A stretch of 39,668 nucleotides of DNA from Flavobacterium sp. (GTDB taxonomy: Bacteria > Bacteroidota > Bacteroidia > Flavobacteriales > Flavobacteriaceae), in contig NZ_JAIXRZ010000069.1 in NCBI RefSeq assembly GCF_027484945.1, positions 1 to 39,668 of the forward strand, given 5' to 3'. The number at the start of each line of letters is the position of its first letter. The first letter of the stretch is position 1. A program made the translations under genes and the position numbers. Under the pieces are notes generated by a model that saw only the letters and a program-made list of their open reading frames with translations, did not search any database and was not told the origin of the DNA. Shown here one piece after another: positions 7,638-14,680 of this stretch.

Positions 7638-7662
7638 AAATCCCGTCACGATGGGATTTTTT
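7638..7662 (+). terminator. Intrinsic terminator within the greA leader
   Basis: AAATCCC (7638-7644), loop GTCACGAT, GGGATTT (7653-7659), and T-rich sequence to 7662. It lies between the predicted greA promoter (7569) and the greA start (7735). Transcripts should therefore either stop as RNAs of about 75-80 nt or read through into greA. Confidence 0.75.
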
Positions 7663-7734
7663 CTATTTTATATCCGATGTTGAATTTTTCATTTTCGATA
7701 TAATAACCAAAAAATTAAAAAAACGATAGGAATT

Positions 7735-8211
7735 ATGAGTAAGGTATCATACTATACCGCTGAAGGTTTAAAAAAATTAAAAGACGAATTAGATCAATTA
7801 AAATCAATTGAACGCCCCAAAGCATCGCAAGCCATTGCCGATGCACGGGATAAAGGTGACTTATCAGAAAATGCCGAATATGATGCAGCCAAAGAGGCCC
7901 AAGGTTTATTGGAGTTGCGCATTGCTAAAATGGAAGAGTTGTATGCTAATGCGCGCTTGATAGACGAATCGCAATTGGATGTTTCGAAAGTATTGGTGCT
8001 TTCTAATGTGAAAATTAAAAACCAAGCCAATGGTATGGAAATGAAATATACCTTGGTTGCTGAAAGCGAAGCCAATCTCAAGGAAGGTAAAATATCAGTA
8101 ACATCACCAATTGGAAAAGGTTTGTTAGGAAAATCGGTAGGTGAAATAGCCGAAATTAATGTGCCCAATGGGATTTTGAAATTTGAAATAGTAGAAATTT
8201 CCCGTGATTAA
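7735..8211 (+). CDS. greA: Transcription elongation factor GreA
   Basis: 158 aa, the normal GreA length. It binds the RNA polymerase secondary channel and stimulates transcript cleavage in backtracked complexes. The N-terminal coiled coil (residues ~5-75) carries the conserved tip ARDKGDLSENAEYDAAKE (~38-55), whose D and E residues act in the polymerase active site. The C-terminal FKBP-like domain includes ISVTSPIGKGLLGKSVGEIA (~121-140). It is followed after two bases by the HIT gene. Regulation is likely through the terminator in its 158-base leader. Confidence 0.95.
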   Translation: MSKVSYYTAEGLKKLKDELDQLKSIERPKASQAIADARDKGDLSENAEYDAAKEAQGLLELRIAKMEELYANARLIDESQLDVSKVLVLSNVKIKNQANGMEMKYTLVAESEANLKEGKISVTSPIGKGLLGKSVGEIAEINVPNGILKFEIVEISRD

Positions 8212-8213
8212 TC

Positions 8214-8603
8214 ATGAGCAGCATTTTTTCTAAAATTGTAAACGGTGAAATACCCTGCTATAAAGTAGCTGAAGATAATCAGTATTTGGCGTTTTTAGAT
8301 GTCAATCCGAATGCGAAAGGCCACACATTGTGTATCCCCAAACAGGAAATTAACAAGATTTTTGATATGGAGGAGGAACACTATCTCGGTTTAATGCAGT
8401 TTGCGCGTAAAGTAGCCAAAGCTTTGGAACAAACAGTCGAATGCAAGCGTATAGGTGTTGCAGTGGTCGGACTTGAAGTGCCGCATGTACACATTCATTT
8501 AATTCCACTTCAGGATATGGACGATATGCGCTTTCAACGGAAAACGAGTCTTACCCCGGAAGAATTTTCAGCACTCGCGCAAAGTATCGCAGAAAAAGTA
8601 TAA
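8214..8603 (+). CDS. HIT family nucleotide hydrolase/transferase (HINT-like)
   Basis: 129 aa. The histidine triad H91-V-H93-I-H95-L-I-P is intact, and the N-terminal IFSKIVNGEIPCYKVAED block is typical of the Hint branch, which hydrolyses purine nucleoside phosphoramidates such as adenosine 5'-monophosphoramidate. It is cytoplasmic and two bases downstream of greA, so they are co-transcribed. A strong terminator follows. The physiological substrate cannot be predicted. Confidence 0.9.
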   Translation: MSSIFSKIVNGEIPCYKVAEDNQYLAFLDVNPNAKGHTLCIPKQEINKIFDMEEEHYLGLMQFARKVAKALEQTVECKRIGVAVVGLEVPHVHIHLIPLQDMDDMRFQRKTSLTPEEFSALAQSIAEKV

Positions 8604-8607
8604 CTTC

Positions 8608-8633
8608 AACCACAGTTTAACTGTGGTTTTTTT
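8608..8633 (+). terminator. Intrinsic terminator after the greA-HIT unit
   Basis: AACCACAG (8608-8615), loop TTTAA, CTGTGGTT (8621-8628), T-run to 8633. The next gene's ATG starts at 8634, immediately after the T-run. Confidence 0.9.
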
Positions 8634-9497
8634 ATGCATTACCGTATTCTTTTTCTCGTGTTGGTTTTTCAAGGATTTTTTGCTCAATCCCAGGAAAAAT
8701 TGTGGTATTGGAATCTAACTGGTGCAGAGGCAATGGTTGCGGCAACGAATTGTTATGTACGTAGCGAACCCAATCGGACAGCCCCATTGCTGGATTCTTT
8801 ACACTTAGGGAAAAAAGTTAAAGTCATTGAAGAAACGGAACAATTGCTGACATTAAAAGGCATGACGGTTCCTTTTGTCAAAATTGAATATACCAACCGA
8901 CATGGAAATACCCAAAGCGGATATCTATGGGAAGGATTTCTAGCCTTGGGCTATTTGGAAAAAAAAGAGCTTACTTACCTCACGGCACTTACCCACTCCC
9001 ATAAAGAAGCTCCTGACTCCAGCAATTCCATAACCCTAACTCTTATGGTACTCAAACGTGGTACACTATTCTCCAAAACGGATTTCCCTATCGATCAGGA
9101 TGAAAGTACGTTTTTTGAACACCGGGTGATGAGCAATATGGGTTTACAAGGTCTCGATGCTATTTATGTGGTTTCCTTTAGCGGGGAAGCTTGCGGCATT
9201 CCTACTTTGTTTTATTATTTCGGACGCCAAGAAAAACAATGGTTTCCCTTACCTTCCATGATGTGTGTTGGCGATGCGGATGTGTACAGCCATACCGAGG
9301 CATTTATTTTCCCAAAAGAAAAAGGGGGTAAGCCCGACATTATTTTTAAAACAATTGTTGAAGAATCCCTTAACGAACAAGAAACATTATATGAAGTAAA
9401 AAAATGGCGCGAAACCTATTCCTGGGAGGGTAAAAAAGCCAAGTTTATTTCGAAAACACGGGCTAAAATCCAATACAAAAAAGCAAATGGGTATTAA
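8634..9497 (+). CDS. Exported bacterial SH3-domain protein of unknown function
   Basis: 287 aa. Signal peptide MHYRILFLVLVFQGFFAQSQ. Residues ~35-105 look like an SH3b/SH3_3 domain (ATNCYVRSEPNRTAPLLDSL, LGKKVKVIEET, then GYLWEGFLALG), a module that often binds cell-wall peptides. The rest (~110-287) is an uncharacterised mixed domain with 'IFPKEKGGKPDIIFKT' near 225. The start codon directly abuts the upstream terminator, leaving no room for a separate leader. It is expressed by readthrough from greA-HIT, from a promoter inside the HIT gene, or from a later start codon. Function unknown. Confidence 0.72.
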   Translation: MHYRILFLVLVFQGFFAQSQEKLWYWNLTGAEAMVAATNCYVRSEPNRTAPLLDSLHLGKKVKVIEETEQLLTLKGMTVPFVKIEYTNRHGNTQSGYLWEGFLALGYLEKKELTYLTALTHSHKEAPDSSNSITLTLMVLKRGTLFSKTDFPIDQDESTFFEHRVMSNMGLQGLDAIYVVSFSGEACGIPTLFYYFGRQEKQWFPLPSMMCVGDADVYSHTEAFIFPKEKGGKPDIIFKTIVEESLNEQETLYEVKKWRETYSWEGKKAKFISKTRAKIQYKKANGY

Positions 9498-9503
9498 TTG
9501 AAG

Positions 9504-9530
9504 AAAAAAAGCTCCTTAGATGCTGAGCTT
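9504..9530 (-). terminator. Intrinsic terminator for the histidine kinase gene
   Basis: On the minus strand: AAGCTC (9530-9525), a 10-base loop, GAGCTT (9514-9509), then T-run (A at 9504-9510 on the plus strand). It lies about 170 bases beyond the kinase stop codon, after the heptamer array. Confidence 0.75.
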
Positions 9531-9624
9531 CTTAGATAATGAGTTGGTGAATCTATCCTTTTCACTCTTAAACCATTCCACTTTTCATATTACATTCAAG
9601 TCCAATTTCTAACGTCCAAAGTCT

Positions 9625-9701
9625 AGTCACTAGTCACTAATCACTAGTCACCAATCACCATTCACTAATTACTAATCACTAGTCACTAATCACCAATCTC
9701 T
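9625..9701. repeat. Heptamer array A: 11 degenerate 7-bp units, consensus ARTCACT
   Basis: Eleven consecutive 7-bp units on the plus strand (AGTCACT, AGTCACT, AATCACT, AGTCACC, AATCACC, ATTCACT and so on), each ending ACT or ACC except the last, degenerate unit. The last unit overlaps the stop codon of the minus-strand kinase gene, so the array forms its 3' untranslated region up to the terminator at 9504-9530. Related arrays occur at 12522-12549 and 23190-23266. Confidence 0.9.
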
Positions 9702-10851
9702 AAGAAACCACCTCATACACAATCTGTATCGTCGTGCCTTTCCCTACTTCCGAATGCAATACCCGAATGCGCCCTTTGTGGTATTCCTCCACAATACGTT
9801 TGGTTAAGGACAAGCCCAATCCCCAGCCGCGTTTTTTTGTGGTAAAACCAGGTTCGAATATTTTTTTGAATTGATTTTTTGGGATCCCTTTGCCATTATC
9901 GGTGATGTTGATCTTTACTGTTGTGCCGGTATGTTCTATCGCTAAATGTAATTCTCCTTTACCCCGCATCGCATCGATGGCGTTTTTCATAAGATTTTCA
10001 ATGGTCCAACTGTGGAGCGCGGGATTTAATCGTAATGCTATGGATTCGTTTGGCGCCGAAAAAGTGAATGCCACTTGGTTTGAAAATCGGGATTTTAAAT
10101 AGTCAAATGAAGCGCGGGTTTCTGCAATCAAATCGCGGTTTTCCAATACCGGCTCCGAACCTATTTTTGAAAACCGGTCGGTGATGGTCTGTAGCCGCAC
10201 GATATCTTTTTCTATTTCTTCAAGTGTTGATTCGTCAACTGAATTTTCAGTTTTTAAGAATTCCAGCCAACCGATTAAAGATGAAAGAGGTGTTCCAATT
10301 TGGTGTGCAGTCTCTTTTGCCATGCCTGCCCATAATTTGTTTTGCGTTGCCATTTTCGTACTCCGGTAAAAATTGTAAACCATTGTAGCAAACAAGAAAA
10401 TAATTAATAACAATGCAACAGGATAGTATTTCAGTTTATTCAACAAATCTGAATCTCCATAATAGAGGTATTGAATTTTGCCTGGAAGATATTCCATCTT
10501 AATCGGATCGTTCTGCGATTTTAAATTCTCCAACAACGACTGCATTTGCAAGCTATCTTTCTCAATTTCAGGGTCAATGTTGAGCGAATTAACAATCTTC
10601 CCATTTTGGGTCACCATAATTGGGATGTGTGTATTATTCTGGATAATTTCAAAGGGTAATTCAATGTCGGCATCTAGATCGGCTGACGCCATTTTTTTCT
10701 GTGCCAATGCCCATTGGTTCATTTTTACCCGTTCTTCTTCTTTAAATATTTGAAAAAAAACATAGGTATTCCATAGAATCAATACCACAATCAAAAACGA
10801 AGTGGCGATGATAATCCAGCGTGTAACAGCACGACGGTCTGTAAATTGCAT
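9700..10851 (-). CDS. Membrane sensor histidine kinase (orphan)
   Basis: 383 aa. Transmembrane segments at ~12-33 and ~143-162 enclose a ~110-aa periplasmic sensor region of no recognised family. The HisKA H-box is K179-E-T-A-H183-Q-I-G-T-P-L-S. The HATPase domain shows the N-box E285-N-L-M-K-N290, G1 D318-N-G-K-G-I, an F-box GFTTKK near 335-340 and the G2 loop WGLGLS near 343-348. All catalytic motifs are intact, so it should autophosphorylate on H183. No response regulator is adjacent, so its partner is elsewhere. Neighbours (the SH3 protein and a flavin reductase) do not reveal the stimulus. Confidence 0.92.
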   Translation of the reverse strand: MQFTDRRAVTRWIIIATSFLIVVLILWNTYVFFQIFKEEERVKMNQWALAQKKMASADLDADIELPFEIIQNNTHIPIMVTQNGKIVNSLNIDPEIEKDSLQMQSLLENLKSQNDPIKMEYLPGKIQYLYYGDSDLLNKLKYYPVALLLIIFLFATMVYNFYRSTKMATQNKLWAGMAKETAHQIGTPLSSLIGWLEFLKTENSVDESTLEEIEKDIVRLQTITDRFSKIGSEPVLENRDLIAETRASFDYLKSRFSNQVAFTFSAPNESIALRLNPALHSWTIENLMKNAIDAMRGKGELHLAIEHTGTTVKINITDNGKGIPKNQFKKIFEPGFTTKKRGWGLGLSLTKRIVEEYHKGRIRVLHSEVGKGTTIQIVYEVVS

Positions 10852-10893
10852 ACAGTAAATAATTTTTCTAAAAGTACATATTTTTTTTGTTTT

Positions 10894-10996
10894 GGCGCGT
10901 CCCCGAGGATAGCGCTTGGATTTTCAATCGGAAGTTTTTTTCACGGGGTCGGGCTCTCCACGGTAAACGGTACCTTGTCGCGATCCCTCGCGCGAA
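10894..10996. repeat. Candidate GC-rich interspersed intergenic element
   Basis: About 100 bases, conspicuously GC-rich against AT-rich flanks, between the kinase start and the flavin reductase gene. It holds GCGTCCCCGAGGATAGCG, ACGGGGTCGGGCTCTCC, and CGCGATCCCTCGCGCGA at its right end. From memory, GGGTCGGGCTnTCC and GCAATCCCTCnCGCG are the conserved ends of an intergenic element common in Flavobacterium, with a variable hairpin between; here the middle is short. I have not searched this. No open frame of note lies in it. Confidence 0.5.
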
Positions 10997-11031
10997 CTCC
11001 CTAAACCCATCGTGTTTGTTTGAAAATTGGC

Positions 11032-11039
11032 TATCTTTG
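11032..11039 (+). promoter_or_regulatory. -7 element for the flavin reductase gene
   Basis: TATCTTTG matches TAnnTTTG and would start transcription about ten bases before the ATG at 11056. The only nearby TTTG (11015-11018) is 13 bases upstream, shorter than usual. Confidence 0.45.
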
Positions 11040-11055
11040 TAAAAAACTGCCTATT

Positions 11056-11937
11056 ATGTTAACCATTGATCCAAAGTCGCTTTCTACGGTGCAGTTGCAA
11101 GGGTATTTACAATCGGCCATTGCTCCACGACCTATTGCGTTTGCAAGTACACTTGACAAAAAGGGAACACCCAATTTGTCACCGTTTAGTTTTTTTAATG
11201 TATTCAGTGCCAATCCTCCAATTTTGGTTTTCTCTCCGGCACGGCGCGTGCGTGACAACTCTATCAAACATACGCTAGTTAATTGCCAAGATACCCGAGA
11301 AGTGGTAATCAATGTTGTGAATTATGATATTGTGCAACAAATGTCGTTATCGAGTACAGAATATGCTGAAGGCGTCAATGAGTTTACCAAAGCCGGGCTC
11401 ACACAAATCCCTTCTCAATTGGTAAAACCGTATCGCGTTGCTGAAAGTCCGGTACAATTTGAATGTAAAGTCAATGATATTATTGCGCTAGGGACCGATG
11501 GAGGAGCGGGGAATCTAATCATTTGTGAAGTGATAAAAATACATATCAGTGAAGCGGTTTTAGATGCAAAAGGCACTATTGATCCCGAGAAAATTGATTT
11601 GGTTTCGCGTTTAGGAGGGAACTGGTATTCGCGCGCTAAAAGTGGGTTGTTTGAAGTAGAAAAACCATTGGCAACGCTGGGTATAGGCGTAGATGCAATT
11701 CCGGCCTTTATTCGTGAAAGTACGGTTTTTAATGGCAATGATCTAGGAAAATTAGGAAATGTAGAAGCCTTGCCAACTGCAGCAGAAATTGCTATATTTG
11801 TGAATGTAAATGTACAGGTGAAAGCCGCGTTGAGTTCGACCGACGAGCGAAAAGTACACGAAAAAGCCAAAGCATTCTTAGACGCAGGAGAGGTGCTTTC
11901 TGCTTGGAAGACCTTGTTAGCAGAACGAATAGTATAA
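11056..11937 (+). CDS. Flavin reductase-like FMN-binding domain protein
   Basis: 293 aa from the ATG at 11056. A TTG at 11020 extends the frame but overlaps the predicted promoter, so I reject it. Residues ~10-175 match the FMN-binding split-barrel domain of flavin reductases and related oxidoreductases (APRPIAFASTLDKKGTPNLS, PFSFFNVFSANPPILVFSP, TREVVINVVNYDI). The C-terminal ~100 aa are a family-typical extension. The usual role is NAD(P)H-dependent reduction of FMN, often feeding a monooxygenase, but no oxygenase partner is nearby. The substrate is unknown. DUF3127 follows after 26 bases. Confidence 0.87.
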   Translation: MLTIDPKSLSTVQLQGYLQSAIAPRPIAFASTLDKKGTPNLSPFSFFNVFSANPPILVFSPARRVRDNSIKHTLVNCQDTREVVINVVNYDIVQQMSLSSTEYAEGVNEFTKAGLTQIPSQLVKPYRVAESPVQFECKVNDIIALGTDGGAGNLIICEVIKIHISEAVLDAKGTIDPEKIDLVSRLGGNWYSRAKSGLFEVEKPLATLGIGVDAIPAFIRESTVFNGNDLGKLGNVEALPTAAEIAIFVNVNVQVKAALSSTDERKVHEKAKAFLDAGEVLSAWKTLLAERIV

Positions 11938-11963
11938 TTTTTTATTTTTAATTCAATACGATT

Positions 11964-12359
11964 ATGGAAGTTTCAGGAAGAGTAAAAGTGATTAGCGCCG
12001 CACAGCAAGTGAGCCCCACGTTCAAAAAAAGAGAGTTGGTAGTAACTACCGAAGAGCAATATCCCCAACACATTATGGTAGAATTTACCCAAGATAAATG
12101 TGATTTATTGGACAGTTATCAAGTGGGTGAACCTGTAAAAGTTTCCATTAATTTACGGGGGAGAGAGTGGGTAAGTCCACAAGGCGAAACCAAGTATTTT
12201 AATTCTATTCAAGGATGGCGTATTGAACGTTTAACTAGTGATCCAATGCCGCAAGGAGGGCAGTCTATGGGCCAACCAATGCCAACTGTGCCCGTTACTC
12301 CCGACTTTGAGCAAGCAACCAATTTCAATGAGGCAGAACACGACGATTTGCCGTTCTAG
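11964..12359 (+). CDS. DUF3127 protein with an SSB-like acidic C-terminal tip
   Basis: 131 aa. Residues 1-95 match DUF3127 (MEVSGRVKVISAAQQVSPTF, KKRELVVTTEEQYPQHIMVE, CDLLDSYQVGEPVKVSINLR), whose short beta-rich pattern with VKVSINLRGREW suggests an OB fold. A Gly/Pro/Gln/Met-rich linker (~96-115) leads to the acidic end NEAEHDDLPF. This ordering (OB fold, flexible linker, D-D-h-P-F tip) is that of single-stranded-DNA-binding proteins, where the tip recruits partner proteins. No function is established for the family. A strong terminator follows. Confidence 0.88.
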   Translation: MEVSGRVKVISAAQQVSPTFKKRELVVTTEEQYPQHIMVEFTQDKCDLLDSYQVGEPVKVSINLRGREWVSPQGETKYFNSIQGWRIERLTSDPMPQGGQSMGQPMPTVPVTPDFEQATNFNEAEHDDLPF

Positions 12360-12390
12360 TTCTTTGTTTACAGCAATACGATCCAATTGT

Positions 12391-12408
12391 ATTCCGAAAT
12401 TTCGGAAT
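12391..12408. other. Perfect 18-bp palindrome
   Basis: ATTCCGAAATTTCGGAAT, perfectly symmetric, 31 bases after the DUF3127 stop codon and before its terminator. It could be a protein-binding site or an RNA hairpin of the 3' untranslated region. Confidence 0.6.
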
Positions 12409-12431
12409 TCGTGATTAGAACTTTTTCAAAT

Positions 12432-12474
12432 TCCAAATTCTACTTTACATTAGGTTAGAATTTGGATTTTTTTT
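12432..12474 (+). terminator. Intrinsic terminator after DUF3127
   Basis: TCCAAATTCTA (12432-12442) pairs over 11 bp with TAGAATTTGGA (12456-12466), followed by eight T. The 250-base gap to aat otherwise holds the palindrome at 12391 and heptamer array B. Confidence 0.88.
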
Positions 12475-12521
12475 GATTCGTGAACCCAATAACCCTAAGC
12501 ACCCTAATCCCAAATGAGAAT

Positions 12522-12549
12522 AGTGACTGGTGATCAGTAACTAGTTCCA
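12522..12549. repeat. Heptamer array B: four degenerate 7-bp units (AGTGACT family)
   Basis: AGTGACT, GGTGATC, AGTAACT, AGTTCCA in tandem. The reverse complement gives the same ACT/ACC-ending heptamers as array A. It lies downstream of the DUF3127 terminator and about 60 bases before aat. Confidence 0.65.
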
Positions 12550-12609
12550 ACGCTACAGAGAACAACAAAAATTCAACATTTTAAACTATAAAACTTAAAA
12601 TAATCTATT

Positions 12610-13257
12610 GTGCATTTCCTCTCTAAGTTTCTTTATTTCCCACCCGTTACAGAAGCGACAGTCGATGGTCTATTGGCTGTAGGAGGTGATTTATCTGTTG
12701 ACCGCTTACTACTGGCCTATTCACAGGGAATATTTCCATGGTATGATCCTGATGAGCCCATTTTATGGTGGGCGCCACCAAAACGCATGGTAGTGCATCC
12801 ACAAACCTACAAAGTATCAAAGAGCATGCGGAATATCTTAAACCGCAAGCAATTTACAGTGACTCGAAATACCGATTTTAAAGGAGTGATTTACAACTGT
12901 CAAAAAGTTCCCCGAAAGGACCAAACCGGCACTTGGATTTCAAACGAGATTATTGAGGCCTATACACAACTGTATCAACTTGGACGGGTTGTTTCATATG
13001 AAGTGTGGTGTAATGAAGAACTAGTGGGCGGACTCTATGGTGTCGATCTCGGTCATGTATTTTGTGGCGAAAGCATGTTTTCTTTACGACCAAATGCAAG
13101 TAAGGTGGCTTTTGTTCACTTGATTCAAGATTTAAAAGAGAAAAATTATGTGCTGTTGGATTGCCAGGTTCACAACGAGCATTTGGAAAAACTGGGAGCT
13201 TTTGAAATCTCCCGAGAGGTTTTTATGCAAATTCTCCACAAGGTCGATCCGGATTAA
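12610..13257 (+). CDS. aat: Leucyl/phenylalanyl-tRNA--protein transferase
   Basis: 215 aa. It attaches Leu or Phe to N-terminal Arg/Lys of proteins, marking them for ClpS-ClpAP degradation. Family blocks are FPPVTEATVDGLLAVGGDLS (11-30), LLLAYSQGIFPWYDPDEPIL (33-52), WWAPPKRMVVHP, then WCNEELVGGLYGVDLGHVFC and GESMFS. The start is a GTG at 12610: an in-frame TAA lies three codons upstream and this position aligns with the usual FLS-FPP opening. Monocistronic, preceded by ~135 bases after the DUF3127 terminator. Confidence 0.95.
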   Translation: MHFLSKFLYFPPVTEATVDGLLAVGGDLSVDRLLLAYSQGIFPWYDPDEPILWWAPPKRMVVHPQTYKVSKSMRNILNRKQFTVTRNTDFKGVIYNCQKVPRKDQTGTWISNEIIEAYTQLYQLGRVVSYEVWCNEELVGGLYGVDLGHVFCGESMFSLRPNASKVAFVHLIQDLKEKNYVLLDCQVHNEHLEKLGAFEISREVFMQILHKVDPD

Positions 13258-13382
13258 GGTAAACCCCATAGAATAATTTCTCTTTGTTTAAGGTTGGCCG
13301 CTTGCAATTGAATTATACATTTCAAAAGGCACACTACCTCATTCTCTAGGTAGAATTCAAAATTTTAATTGAGCGTAACCAT

Positions 13383-13943
13383 TTACTTTCGTTTCCAACA
13401 CCCAGCCACATGATCATTTACCATACCGGTGGCTTGCATATGGGCATAGACAACCGTGGAGCCTACAAATGTAAAGCCGCGTTTTTTGAGATCTTTACTA
13501 ATCAAGTCAGAAAGCGCAGATGAGGTGGGGATATCCGCTAGCGTTTGGGGTGTGTTATCGATGGGTTCGCCATTTGTAAAACTCCAAAAGTACGAGCAAA
13601 ACGAGCCAAACTCTTCACGTACTTTCCGGTAAGCTTGCGCATTGCTAACAGCCGCACGAATTTTTTGTTGATTTCGAATGATTCCTGAATCTTGAAGCAA
13701 AGTCTGTATTTTGGATTCGCTATAACGACTAATGCGTTCAAAGTCAAAATTGTCAAATGCGCTCCGAAAGTTCTCTCTTTTGGATAAGATTGTATACCAA
13801 CTCAGACCGGCTTGAAAGGTTTCTAATAGCAGAAATTCAAACATGATACGATCATCATGTACGGGTTGTCCCCATTCCTTATCGTGATAGTCGCGGTACA
13901 AATCATCTTTTTCACACCAACCACAACGGTAGTTATTTTCCAT
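13383..13943 (-). CDS. tag: DNA-3-methyladenine glycosylase I
   Basis: 186 aa. It excises 3-methyladenine from alkylated DNA. It opens with RCGWC...YRDYHDKEWG and ends VYAHMQATGMVNDHVAGCW; C7, H20, and the C-terminal H and C provide the Tag zinc site. The helix-hairpin-helix region LLLETFQAGLSWYTILSKRE (~37-56) carries the catalytic glutamate. The first 11 bases of tag (13933-13943) overlap the 3' end of the upstream transporter gene, so the two are translationally coupled. Confidence 0.95.
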   Translation of the reverse strand: MENNYRCGWCEKDDLYRDYHDKEWGQPVHDDRIMFEFLLLETFQAGLSWYTILSKRENFRSAFDNFDFERISRYSESKIQTLLQDSGIIRNQQKIRAAVSNAQAYRKVREEFGSFCSYFWSFTNGEPIDNTPQTLADIPTSSALSDLISKDLKKRGFTFVGSTVVYAHMQATGMVNDHVAGCWKRK

Positions 13944-14586
13944 CTTTTTTCAAGTAATTATCAATCATGGAATGCCCCAAATAAATCAATGGTGTAAGCA
14001 AAATAGCAATACCTAGCTTGACAGAATATCCCGTAAGCGCTGAGAGAAGGTAGGTTTCGTTATCCATTTTTCCGGGTAACCAAAAGGCAATCCCCAATAC
14101 AATGAAACTGTCAAAAAGTTGAGAAATCACGGTCGATCCTGTACTGCGTAACCAAATCATACGGTTGCCCGTTTTATTTTTAACAAAATGGAAAAGTGTC
14201 ACATCAATAAGTTGGGAAACTAAAAATGCGGTGATACTTCCAATGATAATGAGCATACTTTGACCAAATACCGCGTTAAATTGAAGATCGGTTACCAATC
14301 CGTCGCCTTTTACGGCAGGAATTTGAAGGCCAATACATAAGATGATAAAGGTATAGGCAATTAGTGAGGCCGTTAAAAGAGATAGTTTACGCACACCCTT
14401 TTCTCCAAAATATTCATTGACCAGATCGGTAGTAACAAATACAACTGGCCAAGGCAAGATGCCAAGACTCATTACCGCCTCTCCGATATAAATGAGTTTA
14501 CCTCCAATGAGTTCGGCTACAAGTGCGTTGGTGATAAAAATACCCGCCAACACAATATAGACCGTATCTTTTCGGGATTGAAACAT
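13933..14586 (-). CDS. yhhQ: Queuosine precursor transporter (YhhQ/VUT family)
   Basis: 217 aa, about six membrane segments. The family imports queuosine precursors (preQ0/preQ1) across the inner membrane. Typical blocks are ITNALVAELIGGKL, GILPWPVVFVTTDLVNEYFG (~42-61), QLIDVTLFHFVKNKTG, and WLRSTGSTVISQLFDSFIVL (~145-164). No preQ1 riboswitch motif is visible in the short 5' region; a TATTTTTG -7 element (14603-14610, minus) precedes it. It is co-transcribed with tag, a pairing with no obvious functional logic. Confidence 0.92.
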   Translation of the reverse strand: MFQSRKDTVYIVLAGIFITNALVAELIGGKLIYIGEAVMSLGILPWPVVFVTTDLVNEYFGEKGVRKLSLLTASLIAYTFIILCIGLQIPAVKGDGLVTDLQFNAVFGQSMLIIIGSITAFLVSQLIDVTLFHFVKNKTGNRMIWLRSTGSTVISQLFDSFIVLGIAFWLPGKMDNETYLLSALTGYSVKLGIAILLTPLIYLGHSMIDNYLKKDGK

Positions 14587-14602
14587 AAATTATCTTTTCT
14601 TT

Positions 14603-14662
14603 CAAAAATAGGAATTTCTTGTAAGTAACTAGTGGAACATTTTTTAAAATTCAGTATTTTTG
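14603..14662. promoter_or_regulatory. Divergent -7 elements for yhhQ-tag (-) and dcp (+)
   Basis: TATTTTTG on the minus strand (plus-strand CAAAAATA at 14603-14610) and TATTTTTG on the plus strand (14655-14662) both match TAnnTTTG. Neither has a well-placed TTG -33 element. Confidence 0.5.
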
Positions 14663-14680
14663 ATAAAACCGATAACACAA

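Noticed and set aside
7651..7683. Ten-codon leader peptide (MGFFLFYIRC) in the greA leader
   Set aside because: The ATG lies within the terminator stem and the peptide has no codon bias suggesting attenuation; most likely chance.
9625..9701. CRISPR-like regularity
   Set aside because: The units are 7 bp and contiguous with no spacers, and there are no cas genes in the window.
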